From Eggerthellaceae bacterium (GTDB lineage Bacteria > Actinomycetota > Coriobacteriia > Coriobacteriales > Eggerthellaceae): 61,686 nt of DNA. Each line of letters starts with the position of its first letter. Position 1 is the stretch's first letter. Position numbers and translations under genes: made by a program. Positions 10,456 through 19,557 of the stretch are shown here, piece after piece. The notes under the pieces are model-generated. The model ran no database searches and was not told where the DNA came from. It saw nothing but the letters and a program-made list of their open reading frames with translations. The stretch covers positions 1 to 61,686 of the forward strand of contig SUUI01000010.1 in assembly GCA_015062605.1 (NCBI GenBank). Reading direction: 5' to 3'.

Positions 10456-11604
10456 TCATCGGATGAACATCGCATCGCCGAACGAGAGCATGCGATAGCG
10501 AGACTGAATGGCATGCCTGTATGCAGCCATGATGTTTTCGCGTGTGGAGAATGCGCTTACGAGCATCATGAGCGTGGAACGCGGAACATGGAAATTCGTG
10601 ATCAGCGCATCCACGACCTTAAATGAATAGCCGGGAAGAATATAAAGGCTAGTCGCCTCGCTGTTGCGCGCACGCACGCAGCCGAGCTCTTCATCCCATG
10701 CGCTCTCGAGGCTTCTCACACTCGTGGTTCCCACCGCGATGACACGGCCTCCGCGCTCCTTGCACGCTTGGATGGCATCGATCGTCGCCTGCGGAACCGT
10801 ATAGTATTCGGTATGGATGATGTGGGACAAAGGATCGTCCTCATCGACGATGCGGAACGTATCGAGACCGACTTCAAGCTCCACCGTGCTCCACGCAACC
10901 CCCATATCCATGATTTTCCCGATGAGCTCAGGCGTAAAATGCAACCCCGCCGTCGGGGCAGCAGCCGAGGCCTCGCGCTGCGAGTACACCGTTTGGTAAA
11001 GCTCTTCGTCTCCCGCATAATCCTTGATATACGGGGGAAGCGGTGTATGGCCTACCGCATGCAGCGCCGCATCCATACTCGGAAGCGGCGTGAACAAGCG
11101 GGCAAGCCGCTCCCCCTTCTGCCCAGAACGCGACCAATCCGCGATCTGCGCCGAAAGCACGACTTTCCCCTCTCCATCGGTGAAATCGATTCGGGGAGCG
11201 CATGCGGGATCGCTTGCAGGCTTAAGCCTCTTACCTGGACGAACAAGCACTTCCCAATAGCTGATTTGATTAATGGAGTCAGCCTTATCCGTACCTTGCT
11301 CGATACCGGGATAATCAGCATCTCTTGCCGCGAACGATTGACGGAGCAAGAACACTTCCGCGGATCCGCCCGTGCCATGCTTTTGCCCGAGCAATCGCGC
11401 TGGCATGACGCGCGTCTCGTTCGCAACAAGCAGATCTCCCGGACACAGCTCGTCGATAATCTGGTTGAAGATGCGGTCTGAAACTGCTCCGGTATTCCTA
11501 TCCATCACGAGCAGACGGCACGCATCGCGTGGCACCATAGGCTCTTGGGCGATAAGCTCATTGGGAAGTTCGTAATCGAAATCACTCGTTTTCATGTGGC
11601 ACAT
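10456..11604 (-). CDS. queA: tRNA preQ1 ribosyltransferase-isomerase
   Basis: QueA moves the ribosyl group of S-adenosylmethionine to preQ1 in tRNA, giving epoxyqueuosine, the substrate of the downstream queH. The 382-residue protein starts with DFDYELPNELIAQEP, has a NETRVMPARLLG stretch and a central GLHFTPEL segment, and ends with the FHVPRSTLMMLVSAF motif, all QueA hallmarks. A GAGGTG site four bases before the first ATG supports the start MCHMKTSDF; the later ATG is too far from it. The pair covers the last two steps of queuosine formation. The earlier genes (queC, D, E, F, tgt) are not in this window. Confidence 0.95.
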   Translation of the reverse strand: MCHMKTSDFDYELPNELIAQEPMVPRDACRLLVMDRNTGAVSDRIFNQIIDELCPGDLLVANETRVMPARLLGQKHGTGGSAEVFLLRQSFAARDADYPGIEQGTDKADSINQISYWEVLVRPGKRLKPASDPACAPRIDFTDGEGKVVLSAQIADWSRSGQKGERLARLFTPLPSMDAALHAVGHTPLPPYIKDYAGDEELYQTVYSQREASAAAPTAGLHFTPELIGKIMDMGVAWSTVELEVGLDTFRIVDEDDPLSHIIHTEYYTVPQATIDAIQACKERGGRVIAVGTTSVRSLESAWDEELGCVRARNSEATSLYILPGYSFKVVDALITNFHVPRSTLMMLVSAFSTRENIMAAYRHAIQSRYRMLSFGDAMFIR

Positions 11605-11670
11605 GATACACCTCTTTTGACAACGCGCACGATGCCGTATGCGAAGCGGCGGACAATCCCTATGTATTGA

Positions 11671-11700
11671 ATAAAAAAGAATCCGCCATAACGGCGGATC
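11671..11700 (-). terminator. Rho-independent terminator of the cold-shock gene
   Basis: On the minus strand ATCCGCC pairs with GGCGGAT around a five-base loop, followed by a run rich in T (TTCTTTTTTATT). It lies 27 bases after the stop codon of the cold-shock gene. Confidence 0.85.
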
Positions 11701-11726
11701 CGGGTAACGCTTTTATGTGGTTCTAA

Positions 11727-11930
11727 CTACAGCTTCACAACATTGCTTGCCTGAAGCTTGCCGTTCTGACCCGTGGTAACTTCAAACGAGACCGCCTGAC
11801 CCTCATCGAGTGTCTTGAAGCCCTCCATTTGAATCTCTGAGAAATGTACGAACAGATCATCGCCGTCTGGGCGAGAGATGAATCCGTAACCCTTCTCAGG
11901 GTTAAACCATTTAACGGTGCCTTCCGCCAT
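11727..11930 (-). CDS. Cold-shock domain protein (CspA family)
   Basis: This 67-residue single OB-fold protein binds single-stranded RNA and DNA and acts as an RNA chaperone. Both nucleic-acid motifs are present: RNP1 as KGYGFI (about 14-19) and RNP2 as DLFVHF. The ATG is preceded by two overlapping GGAAAG/GAGGAAAG sequences. The gene stands alone, with its own terminator and a long AT-rich leader upstream, as in csp genes regulated at the RNA level. Which csp paralogue this is cannot be told from one copy. Confidence 0.95.
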   Translation of the reverse strand: MAEGTVKWFNPEKGYGFISRPDGDDLFVHFSEIQMEGFKTLDEGQAVSFEVTTGQNGKLQASNVVKL

Positions 11931-12348
11931 TCTTTCCTCTTTCCTCCCCTATACAGGGTAAAACAACACCAAACCCCAATTCATGCCTTTTGCAAAAAGG
12001 CACTCGTAGACTATACGCTAACATGTATTCATTTTTAATGTAAATTGCCAAATTTTTTTATTCGTAACATGAATAATCCCAGATGAATACCCACTTTCGT
12101 ACATATTGGGGTGTATCATCGCCGCAGCGCTCGTATTCCTGTCAGATACTCATCGCTCACCTGGATGCCGCACGCATCTCTCAAAGGCGCGCTCATGAGC
12201 ACGCGGAGGCATCGCGCGTGGACATCGTCGCTTCGTTTCGTGTAAAATGACCGCTGCCAACGCGCGAGCGCGCGAAGGACGGGTGTGCGCAAAAAACGAT
12301 ATATCGCGGCACCGACGAAGCGACATCAGAAAGAGGCGAACCTCGAAC
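11931..12348. promoter_or_regulatory. Divergent control region between csp and argG
   Basis: This 418-base gap holds no gene. The csp side (11931 to about 12110) is AT-rich and contains a perfect stem (TGCCTTTT 11984-11991 with AAAAGGCA 11995-12002) in what is probably the csp 5' leader, a setting typical of temperature-responsive leaders. On the plus strand a good promoter for argG is present: TGGACA (12219-12224), an 18-base spacer, then TAAAAT (12243-12248). This gives an argG leader of roughly 90 bases. The exact csp promoter could not be fixed. Confidence 0.6.
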
Positions 12349-13566
12349 ATGGGCAAGGACATCAAGAAAATCGTATTGGCATATTCCGGTGGCTTGGATA
12401 CCTCCATCATCATCCCTTGGTTGAAAGAGAACTATAACGATCCTGAGATCATCGCGGTATCGGGCAACGTCGGTCAAGCCGACGAGCTCGAAGGCCTTGA
12501 AGAAAAGGCGCTTGCCACAGGTGCGAGCAAGCTCATCGTGGCTGACCTGGTCGACGAGATGGTCGACGAGATCATCATCCCGTCCCTCAAGATGGGTGCG
12601 AAATATGAGAAGTACCTCCTTGGTACGGCGTTCGCACGTCCCGTCATCGGCAAGAAACTCGCAGAGATCGCACTTGCTGAAGGTGCCGATGCAGTATGCC
12701 ATGGCGCAACCGGCAAGGGCAACGACCAAGTACGTTTCGAGCTCGCCATCAAACGCTTTGCGCCAGGCATGAAAATCATCGCCCCATGGCGCGAGTGGGA
12801 CATCAAATCCCGCGATGAGGAGATCGATTACGCGGAAGCGCATAATGTGCCTCTGAAGATCTCCCGTGAAACCAATTATTCCAAGGATAAGAACCTGTGG
12901 CATTTAAGCCATGAGGGCCTCGATCTGGAAGATCCCGCGAACGAGCCGAATTACGAGAAGCCGGGCTTCTTGGAAATGGGCGTGAGCCCCTTAGATGCCC
13001 CTGATGAGCCCACCTACATCACGCTTGATTTCGAGCAGGGTGCACCCGTTGCATTCAACGGAGAGCGCATGAAGGCAAGCGAAATCATCCTGCGCCTCAA
13101 TAAGGTCGGCGGTGCAAACGGAATCGGCATCATCGACATCGTTGAGAACCGCCTCATCGGCATGAAGGATCGCGGCGTGTACGAGACCCCTGGCGGAACG
13201 ATCCTGTACTTCGCACATGAGCAGCTCGAGATGCTCACCGTGGACAAAGAGACCTTGCATGTCAAGCAGAAGCTCGCCGTTGATTACGCTGATCTGATTT
13301 ACAACGGCAAGTGGTATAGCCCGCTTCAGGAAGCGCTCACCGCATTCGCGAACAAGAGCAACGAGTACGTTACCGGCACGGTGCGCCTGAAGCTGTACAA
13401 GGGCAACATCATCCCCGCTGGCACGACGAGCCCCTATTCGCTGTATTCCGAAGACCTGGTCACATTCGGTGAGAGCGACTACGACCAGAACCAGGCGGAG
13501 GGGTTCATCAACCTTTGGGGTTTGCCGACCATGGTGCAAGCGCTACGTGAGCAAGGAAAGCTGTAG
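12349..13566 (+). CDS. argG: Argininosuccinate synthase
   Basis: ArgG joins citrulline and aspartate using ATP to form argininosuccinate. The 405-residue protein starts with the PP-loop AYSGGLDTS (11-19), followed by [31 protein letters not shown] and the aspartate/citrulline-binding region further on, matching the family along its whole length. The chosen ATG (12349) precedes MGKDIKK; the open frame extends upstream without family similarity. It is away from the argC-J-B-D cluster, on the other strand, with its own promoter and terminator. argF and argH are not in the window. Confidence 0.96.
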   Translation: MGKDIKKIVLAYSGGLDTSIIIPWLKENYNDPEIIAVSGNVGQADELEGLEEKALATGASKLIVADLVDEMVDEIIIPSLKMGAKYEKYLLGTAFARPVIGKKLAEIALAEGADAVCHGATGKGNDQVRFELAIKRFAPGMKIIAPWREWDIKSRDEEIDYAEAHNVPLKISRETNYSKDKNLWHLSHEGLDLEDPANEPNYEKPGFLEMGVSPLDAPDEPTYITLDFEQGAPVAFNGERMKASEIILRLNKVGGANGIGIIDIVENRLIGMKDRGVYETPGGTILYFAHEQLEMLTVDKETLHVKQKLAVDYADLIYNGKWYSPLQEALTAFANKSNEYVTGTVRLKLYKGNIIPAGTTSPYSLYSEDLVTFGESDYDQNQAEGFINLWGLPTMVQALREQGKL

Positions 13567-13595
13567 GCGATTCTGCTTCATACATCGATTGGATG

Positions 13596-13625
13596 GATGC
13601 GACCGGATACGGCCGCATCTTTTTT
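13596..13625 (+). terminator. Terminator of argG
   Basis: GATGCGACCG pairs with CGGCCGCATC around GATA with one mismatch, followed by six T residues. It sits about 30 bases after the argG stop and touches the stop codon of the convergent metallophosphatase gene. Confidence 0.88.
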
Positions 13626-14601
13626 AACGAGCCATCTTATGCTTGACGTTAGTCCATTCATGCTCGAGGAAATCGCGCCCGCGGAAATCGACGCGTTTCT
13701 CATACACGTTGACCTGTATCCCGAAGGCGCCACTGTACCCGCCCCCGTAAACGCTTGCCGGCGCCCAAACCTGACCAGTTGCCACAGCCCCGTCGTTCAC
13801 GTACAGCGCCCCTTCGGGATTCGGGCGCTTGATGTCGGGATACGCATGTGAATGCCCGCTGAAATAGGTGGCATGGGGATACCGCTCCAATATCGATGCG
13901 AGCTCATCGTTGTCATACAGGGAATTGCGCCAGCCCCAGCTTCCCTCCATGGAACCATGTATCGTGTTCTGCAGCGGCTCATGGCAAAAGACGAATGAGA
14001 GCTGACCTACTTCTTCATCGGCAGCGAGCAGGTCGTCAAGCCATGCCATCTGCTTCGGCGTGAAATTGAAGGCAACGCAACGGTCTGACCACGCATCGGG
14101 ACCGAGCATTATAAAATGCAGGTCGTCGACGTATCGGTCGTAATAGACCTCGGATAGGCCGGCTTCCTTCAAGAAAAGGAGAAGCTGGTCGCTTCGGTAT
14201 TCCTCATCGATGGGACCAGTATCGTCACCGTATGAGTACATCTGCTCATGATTGCCCATGACCTTGATGAAATCTCTATCGAAATCGTAACCCTTCTCCT
14301 CGCACAGGCTCCGTATTAGATCGTACTCCTCCTGTATCCCGGAATTCACGATATCACCTACAATCACGATGGTGCTCGGCTGGGTTTCGAGCGAGGAGAT
14401 GTCGGAAAGCATGGTGCGGAAATGGTTGCAATTGCGCTCGGAATCTGCGGTGATGTGCGTATCGCTCACGACAAAGAACGAACTTACGAGTGCTCCCGAA
14501 TCAGATTCGAAAAGGGAGCATGAAGAGAGGAAAGAGAGCGCAGCACCGCCAGCCGCTAACGCGGACAGCCTCAGAAACGCGCGGCGAGACATCATGTTCA
14601 T
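13624..14601 (-). CDS. Tat-exported lipoprotein metallophosphatase
   Basis: This is a calcineurin-like phosphoesterase of 325 residues; the substrate is unknown. The N-terminus has a twin-arginine motif (SRRAFLRL, 5-12), a hydrophobic stretch and a lipobox ending LSSC (Cys28), so the enzyme is probably exported folded and lipid-anchored outside the membrane. Metal-binding motifs appear in order: VVSDTHIT, VGDIVNSG, GNHEQ, FCHEPL and FSGHSHAY, the full set for a two-metal site. The start MNMM follows AAAGGGG at good spacing and removes an unneeded 11-residue extension. It converges on argG. Nothing nearby indicates its substrate. Confidence 0.85.
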   Translation of the reverse strand: MNMMSRRAFLRLSALAAGGAALSFLSSCSLFESDSGALVSSFFVVSDTHITADSERNCNHFRTMLSDISSLETQPSTIVIVGDIVNSGIQEEYDLIRSLCEEKGYDFDRDFIKVMGNHEQMYSYGDDTGPIDEEYRSDQLLLFLKEAGLSEVYYDRYVDDLHFIMLGPDAWSDRCVAFNFTPKQMAWLDDLLAADEEVGQLSFVFCHEPLQNTIHGSMEGSWGWRNSLYDNDELASILERYPHATYFSGHSHAYPDIKRPNPEGALYVNDGAVATGQVWAPASVYGGGYSGAFGIQVNVYEKRVDFRGRDFLEHEWTNVKHKMAR

Positions 14602-14809
14602 GAGGTCCCCTTTCATGCTGACGCACAAAACCAAGCGCTTGAAGGATGCGGGAAAGCATGCAACCCGAAACGATGCAAGAGCGAATTGACGGCGGAAAGC
14701 TCAATCGCTTCCTGCGCAGTTGAAGCAATTCAAGTATAAAACGCCAATTGCGATTCGGCAAACACCTTGAAGGGAGCGCGGGTTCAAAGACAGAGGGAAA
14801 GCACGCTAT

Positions 14810-15238
14810 TTACGAGTTTGCGAGCTGGGAGATCTCTTCTTCCTGAGAATCCAAGAATGCCTCCATGTCTGCTTCGGAATAGACCTCTGGAAGCGTGATT
14901 CCATATGCAAAGGCAACGGCGCGTGCTTGCTTTTCGCGAAGCTGCGCCAAAGCAGGCTCGTTCGCTTTCCTCAAATACAACGATGACATGAGCAAGCTGT
15001 GCGCGATGTATCCGGTTAAATGCGGATCGGTGCCTGAGACCTGCATGATGCCCACCATGGATTCCGGTGCCAAACCTAAAAGGATGCCCCCATCGATATC
15101 AGTGGCCTCACCGATGGCGGCCTCGAGCATCTCCGCAGCAGCGCGAGGATCATGCTGGCCGTTCGACTTCTGCAGGCTCAATCGAATCGCCTCGGCGAAT
15201 TGCAAGATCATACGCATGAGATAGTCTTGTTGAAGCAT
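14810..15238 (-). CDS. DUF6483 family protein
   Basis: This 142-residue soluble, mostly helical protein starts MLQQDYLMRMILQFAEAI, the typical opening of the small DUF6483 family seen in Firmicutes and Coriobacteria. The middle segment (NGQHDPRAAAEMLEAAIGEATDIDGGILLGL) suggests a helical repeat fold. No catalytic motif, signal peptide or membrane segment is visible. It follows ruvB by 39 bases in the same direction and may be transcribed with ruvCAB. Function unknown. Confidence 0.7.
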   Translation of the reverse strand: MLQQDYLMRMILQFAEAIRLSLQKSNGQHDPRAAAEMLEAAIGEATDIDGGILLGLAPESMVGIMQVSGTDPHLTGYIAHSLLMSSLYLRKANEPALAQLREKQARAVAFAYGITLPEVYSEADMEAFLDSQEEEISQLANS

Positions 15239-15277
15239 GTGTTTATGCCACTTTCCCTATGAAAGACGCTGCGGTCT

Positions 15278-16384
15278 TTACGACGGCATCGGTATCCCCA
15301 GGTGCTCAAACGCGCGCTCAGTTGCCTGACGACCCTTAGGCGTGCGCATGATGAGGCCTTGCTGCAGCAGATACGGCTCGTAGACGTCCTCGAGCGTACC
15401 TGCATCTTCCGAAAGCGCGCTCGCCAATGTCGAAAGGCCGACCGGCTTGCCCCCGAAACGCACCGCAAGGAATTCGAGGATGCGATTATCGGTCGCATCG
15501 AGACCGAGCGAATCGACTTCGAAGAACTCGAGCGCCTCTTTTGCGACCTTTTTGGTGATCTCCCCATCCCCACGAACCTGTGCCCAATCGCGTACGCGCT
15601 TGAGCAAGCGATTCGCCAAACGGGGCGTGCCGCGTCCACGCTTGGCGATCTCTAGAGCGCCTTCCTTATCGATGGAGACACCGAGAATCGACGCGGAACG
15701 CGTGATGATGGCCGCCAGCTCTTCCGCTGAATAATACTGCAGGCGGAATGCGATGCCGAAGCGGTCGCGCAACGGACCAGTCAGAAGACCCGTACGCGTC
15801 GTTGCGCCGATAAGCGTGAAATGCGGTAGATCGAGCCTGATCGAGCGGGCGGCGGGTCCTTTGCCGACGACGATGTCAAGCACGAAATCCTCGAGTGCTG
15901 GATACAGCACTTCCTCAACCATGCGGTTGAGGCGATGGATTTCGTCGATGAAGAGCACGTCTCCCTCCTCAAGGTTCGTCAGAATCGCGGCGAGATCGCC
16001 CGTGCGCTCAATCGCGGGACCGGAGGTGGTGCGGATGTTCGAGCCCAGCTCGTTAGCGACTACGGAAGCCAACGTGGTCTTCCCTAGGCCCGGAGGCCCC
16101 GAGAAGAGGATATGGTCGAGCGTGTCATTACGTTGTTGGGCGGCCTGGATGAGAATCGTCAGCGAATCCTTCACTTTGGTCTGGCCCAGATAGTCATCCA
16201 GATAGCGTGGACGCAGGCTGTGCTCGAGCGCGAGATCGTCTTCAGTAAGCTGAGGCGTTAGAGGATGAGCATGCGTACTGTTTCCATTATCGAGCGACCC
16301 GCGCTTAGCACCCGCCGAAGCGCTTGCCCAATCACTCGCCTGAAACATCATGCCCTCTATGTTCACATCGGTTCCCATACTCAT
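15278..16384 (-). CDS. ruvB: Holliday junction helicase subunit RuvB
   Basis: RuvB is the hexameric AAA+ motor that, with RuvA, drives branch migration of Holliday junctions. The 368-residue protein has Walker A (GPPGLGKT), Walker B (FIDEIHRL), sensor region GATTRTGLL and a C-terminal winged helix ([13 protein letters not shown]). An N-terminal extension of about 45 low-complexity residues precedes the [11 protein letters not shown] core. The first ATG (16384) is only six bases after ruvA; a second ATG two codons later (16376-16378) has a better spaced AGGA, so the start is uncertain by two codons. It is part of ruvC-ruvA-ruvB. Confidence 0.96.
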   Translation of the reverse strand: MSMGTDVNIEGMMFQASDWASASAGAKRGSLDNGNSTHAHPLTPQLTEDDLALEHSLRPRYLDDYLGQTKVKDSLTILIQAAQQRNDTLDHILFSGPPGLGKTTLASVVANELGSNIRTTSGPAIERTGDLAAILTNLEEGDVLFIDEIHRLNRMVEEVLYPALEDFVLDIVVGKGPAARSIRLDLPHFTLIGATTRTGLLTGPLRDRFGIAFRLQYYSAEELAAIITRSASILGVSIDKEGALEIAKRGRGTPRLANRLLKRVRDWAQVRGDGEITKKVAKEALEFFEVDSLGLDATDNRILEFLAVRFGGKPVGLSTLASALSEDAGTLEDVYEPYLLQQGLIMRTPKGRQATERAFEHLGIPMPS

Positions 16385-16390
16385 CCTATT

Positions 16391-17005
16391 CTATACCTGC
16401 GAACCCAATCGCTTGAGCGCGTATTGCAATATGGTGCTCTCTGAAGCGCCCTCGGGTGCGCCAGAAAGCGCGAGCTCTGCTTCCGCTGATGTGAATCCCA
16501 TGCTGAGCAGCGCATCGGTGATGCCTTTGAGCGCACTGCTTTGGGAAGACGTACCTGTATCCGATGCGCCCGAAGATGCATCACCCAAAAGGCCATCCAT
16601 GCCCCCATCGATCACGCCCTTGAGCTCGAGGATAATGCGTTGAGCCATCTTCTTTCCAACGCCGGGTATCTTGGAAATACGCGTGACATCCTGTGCGGCA
16701 ATAGCGGCCACGAGCTCGGACGGACTATAGAACGATAACGCTGCAAGCGCAAGTTTCGGGCCGATGCCTGACACACCGATCAGCTCTTCGAACAGAGCCT
16801 TCTCTTCTAAGGAGAGGAATCCGAAGAGGCTCATTCCGTCTTCACGAACCTGAAGATACGTCATGACCTGGACTTGTGAGCCGATTTCCGGGAGCGCGGC
16901 GATACTCGTCTGGGGCATCAACACCTCGAATCCCACGCCGTTCACGTCCAGATAGATGGACGAGGGTCTCCGAGCAGCCAAAACGCCGTTCAAGAATGCT
17001 ATCAC
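16391..17005 (-). CDS. ruvA: Holliday junction DNA helicase subunit RuvA
   Basis: RuvA binds the four-way junction as a tetramer and loads RuvB. The 204-residue protein has the N-terminal OB domain (MIAFLNGVL through YLQVREDGMSLFGF). Two helix-hairpin-helix motifs follow (ELIGVSGIGPKLALAAL and ISKIPGVGKKMAQRIILELK). A flexible linker leads to the C-terminal RuvB-binding domain (ALLSMGFTSAEAELAL). It lies 18 bases after ruvC and six before ruvB. Confidence 0.96.
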   Translation of the reverse strand: MIAFLNGVLAARRPSSIYLDVNGVGFEVLMPQTSIAALPEIGSQVQVMTYLQVREDGMSLFGFLSLEEKALFEELIGVSGIGPKLALAALSFYSPSELVAAIAAQDVTRISKIPGVGKKMAQRIILELKGVIDGGMDGLLGDASSGASDTGTSSQSSALKGITDALLSMGFTSAEAELALSGAPEGASESTILQYALKRLGSQV

Positions 17006-17023
17006 TTCGGTTTCCTTTCTGCG

Positions 17024-17569
17024 CTATCGGGCGCCCATCGCACGCGAGACCGCTTGCTCGTAACGCTGCTGAACATGGACTTGCCCATCATGCGTGATAA
17101 AACAGATGGCAGCCGCCAAAGCATCGGCAGCGTGATCGGGTTTGGGAGGTTCGGGCAGAGAGAGGAGATGCTTGACCATGTACTGGACCTGATCCTTAGT
17201 AGCATGACCCTGCCCCACCACGGATGCCTTGATTTGATTCGGTGTGAACTCGCCGACTTGCAAGCCCGCGGCAGCACACGGCACCAATGCCGCGCCACGA
17301 GCCTGCCCTGTTGCAAACGCAGCAGTGATGTTTTCACCGAACCACACCGTTTCGATACCGAGACATGTCGGGTTGAACCGTTCGATGACGGCGCTGATCT
17401 GCTGCGAGATCTTCAGGAGCCTCTGCTCGAGCGGGACATCGGTTTGCGTCGTGACGCATCCGTATGCAACGCACGACATGCGGGGACCGTCTTGATAGAC
17501 GACTCCCCAACCCGTGTGCGCAAGACCAGGGTCGATGCCCAAAATGGTGCGGCACACTCGCTCGCCCAC
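17024..17569 (-). CDS. ruvC: Holliday junction resolvase RuvC
   Basis: RuvC is the dimeric endonuclease that cuts Holliday junctions. The 181-residue protein opens GERVCRTILGIDPGLAHTGWG, carrying the first catalytic Asp. It has the IETVWFGENITAA segment with the second acidic residue and the DHAADALAAAICF segment with the last. I chose a GTG start (17567-17569) because GGGAG lies six bases upstream and the product has normal RuvC length; the longer open frame upstream encodes an implausible Cys-rich extension. It is first of ruvC-ruvA-ruvB. Confidence 0.93.
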   Translation of the reverse strand: MGERVCRTILGIDPGLAHTGWGVVYQDGPRMSCVAYGCVTTQTDVPLEQRLLKISQQISAVIERFNPTCLGIETVWFGENITAAFATGQARGAALVPCAAAGLQVGEFTPNQIKASVVGQGHATKDQVQYMVKHLLSLPEPPKPDHAADALAAAICFITHDGQVHVQQRYEQAVSRAMGAR

Positions 17570-17675
17570 GCAGCGCTCCCTTCCATTCGAACTATTACAA
17601 ACATTTGTTCGCTGATATAGTATCACACCCGAACATCCTGTGCGACACTTTTTAGCCCGACCATCACTTTTTATA

Positions 17676-17710
17676 CAAAAAGGCGCGCCGACCAAACATC
17701 GGCGCGCCTT
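17676..17710 (-). terminator. Strong terminator after yebC
   Basis: On the minus strand a perfect 12-base-pair stem (AAGGCGCGCCGA with TCGGCGCGCCTT, seven-base loop) runs into TTTTTG. It separates yebC from ruvC, so ruvCAB should have its own promoter. Confidence 0.9.
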
Positions 17711-17733
17711 CCTCTCAGTATTATCGAATCGCT

Positions 17734-18531
17734 TTAATCCTCTTCAAGTGCTGCAGCGATCTCGTCCGTCATGTCCATGGTGTGATAGACGTTCTGCAAA
17801 TCCTCGAGCGCCTCGAGGTTATCGATGAGGCGCATGACCTTCTTGGCATCGGAGACCTCAACGGCAGTGGGCGTCGTAGGAATCATCGTCATCTCGGCAC
17901 CCTTGACCTCGATACCCTGCTCCTCAAGGCCCTTTTTGACCGCCATCAGCTCGGTTGCCGCGGTATACACGATCCACTCCTCATCGGCGTCCTCGTAATC
18001 GTCTCCGCCAGCCTCTGCGACGGCTAACATGAACTCGTCCTCATCAGAAGCGTTATCGCGGTCGGCAACCTTCTTGCCATCGCCTTTGATGACTTTCTCG
18101 ACGATGATCTCTCCCTTGCGCTCGAACTGGAATGCAACGCTGCCGCTAGTACCCAGGTTGCCACCCGCATGGCTGAATGCGCTGCGCACATCGGCTGCGG
18201 TGCGATTGCGATTGTCGGTCAGAGCCTCGCAATAGACCGCAACGCCGGCGGGACCATAGCCCTCGTATACGACTTCCTCATAATTAGCGCTGTCTTTGCT
18301 TGCGCCCGAGCCCTTGTCGATTGCAGCCTTGATCTTGTCCTTCGGCATGGATTGGGCCTTAGCGCGCTCGACAGCTGCAGCCAATTGCGCGTTGTTATCG
18401 GGATTGGGATCGCCACCGACCTTCGCCGCTACCGTAATCTGACGTGCAAGCTTGGAAAACAGCGTTGAACGCTTCGCATCGATGGCTGCCTTCTTGTGCT
18501 TTGTGGTTGCCCACTTTGAATGTCCTGACAT
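17734..18531 (-). CDS. yebC: YebC/PmpR family protein
   Basis: This is the widespread TACO1/YebC family. Members were first described as transcription regulators near ruvC; later work on YebC and TACO1 supports a role in translation of proline-rich stretches. The 265-residue protein starts with MSGHSKWATTKHKKAAIDAKR, the family signature, followed by the three-domain acidic body with NRNRTAADVRSAFSHAGGNLG and a very acidic C-terminus. It lies upstream of ruvCAB, the usual neighbourhood, but a strong terminator separates them. Confidence 0.94.
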   Translation of the reverse strand: MSGHSKWATTKHKKAAIDAKRSTLFSKLARQITVAAKVGGDPNPDNNAQLAAAVERAKAQSMPKDKIKAAIDKGSGASKDSANYEEVVYEGYGPAGVAVYCEALTDNRNRTAADVRSAFSHAGGNLGTSGSVAFQFERKGEIIVEKVIKGDGKKVADRDNASDEDEFMLAVAEAGGDDYEDADEEWIVYTAATELMAVKKGLEEQGIEVKGAEMTMIPTTPTAVEVSDAKKVMRLIDNLEALEDLQNVYHTMDMTDEIAAALEED

Positions 18532-18621
18532 GAGCTATTCCTCCCGATTATCCTGAGTGTTTGTTGCACTTCGAATGTTTCTTTGCCAACCAGATATGAT
18601 ACCACAGGAACCTATATCCGT

Positions 18622-19557
18622 TCAACAGAGCTCCCAGAACGCTACCGCGCTCGCAGCGGCCACGTTAAGCGAATCAACCTCATTCGCCATGGGAATGATG
18701 GCGGCGTAGTCGCATGCGGCAATCGTATGCTCGTCCAGCCCCTCCCCTTCGGTGCCTAAAACGAATGCGAGTTTTTCGCATGCCTTAAAGCGCGCATCGT
18801 CGAGCGGAAGCGCATCATCTTCCAATGCGAGCGCCACGATTGTATAGCCTGCTTCATGCAAAAGAGGGATTCCGAGTGAAGACCAGTGCCCACCTCCCTC
18901 TCGTGCATCGATATACGCCCACGGAACCTCGAATACGGCGCCTTGGGATACACGCACGCATCGACGATACCATGGATCATGGCAAGAAGGTGTAATGAGC
19001 ACCCCATCGACACCGAATGCGATAGCGGATTTGAAGATAGCCGCCATATTGGCGTAATTGGTCACATCCTCGATGATGCACACGCGTTCTTTAATCGCGT
19101 CCTTCTCTTCAAGCAACTTAAGAAGCTCATCAGCTTTTCGAAGCTTTGGGCGGGCGAACACCGCCATGACACCTCGGCTGACGGGATATTCGGTTATCCG
19201 GCAGAAGTCCTTTGTTCCAACGAGGAACAAGGGTGCTTGCGGACATGCTTCAATGAGATGGTATACCGCTTGCAAGATGTCCGGTTCCGCCGATAAAGCG
19301 ACGTTCTCGTCCAAAAGCACCGCAAATGCCGAAGCCCCTGCACGCAGCGCACACTCGATAGCTCGGGGGGACTCCGCAACGAACAATCCATACGGTGCTA
19401 TTTCACGTACGCCACAAGCGCCCGCGCCTTTGAAATTGCATGCGCGGAGCTCGGCATCGTGCAGCTTGCCGAAAACAACCAAGCGCGCGTCATCGCGGCT
19501 GTATGCCGCATGCGCGCGCAGGCTTTCTATGATGCTTGCGATGTCGGACTGCGTCAT
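18622..19557 (-). CDS. SpoU/TrmH-type RNA 2'-O-methyltransferase
   Basis: This SPOUT-class enzyme probably methylates a ribose in tRNA or rRNA with S-adenosylmethionine. The 311-residue protein has an N-terminal substrate domain. It then shows the three knot motifs: EDVTNYANMAAIFKSA (motif 1), LGTEGEGL (motif 2) and IPMANEVDSLNVAAASAVAFWE (motif 3), the last ending the protein. Which RNA it modifies is not clear. Its ATG overlaps the stop of the acetyltransferase gene as ATGA, so translation is coupled. The pairing with NAT looks structural rather than functional. Confidence 0.88.
   Translation of the reverse strand: MTQSDIASIIESLRAHAAYSRDDARLVVFGKLHDAELRACNFKGAGACGVREIAPYGLFVAESPRAIECALRAGASAFAVLLDENVALSAEPDILQAVYHLIEACPQAPLFLVGTKDFCRITEYPVSRGVMAVFARPKLRKADELLKLLEEKDAIKERVCIIEDVTNYANMAAIFKSAIAFGVDGVLITPSCHDPWYRRCVRVSQGAVFEVPWAYIDAREGGGHWSSLGIPLLHEAGYTIVALALEDDALPLDDARFKACEKLAFVLGTEGEGLDEHTIAACDYAAIIPMANEVDSLNVAAASAVAFWELC

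Noticed and set aside
10437-10514. Longer queH product overlapping queA
   Set aside because: The extension has no similarity and would overlap the queA coding region; the ATG at 10436 fits a 19-base gap.
17570-17695. Longer ruvC product starting at 17695
   Set aside because: The added 42 residues are Cys-rich and unlike RuvC; the GTG at 17569 has a proper ribosome site and gives normal length.
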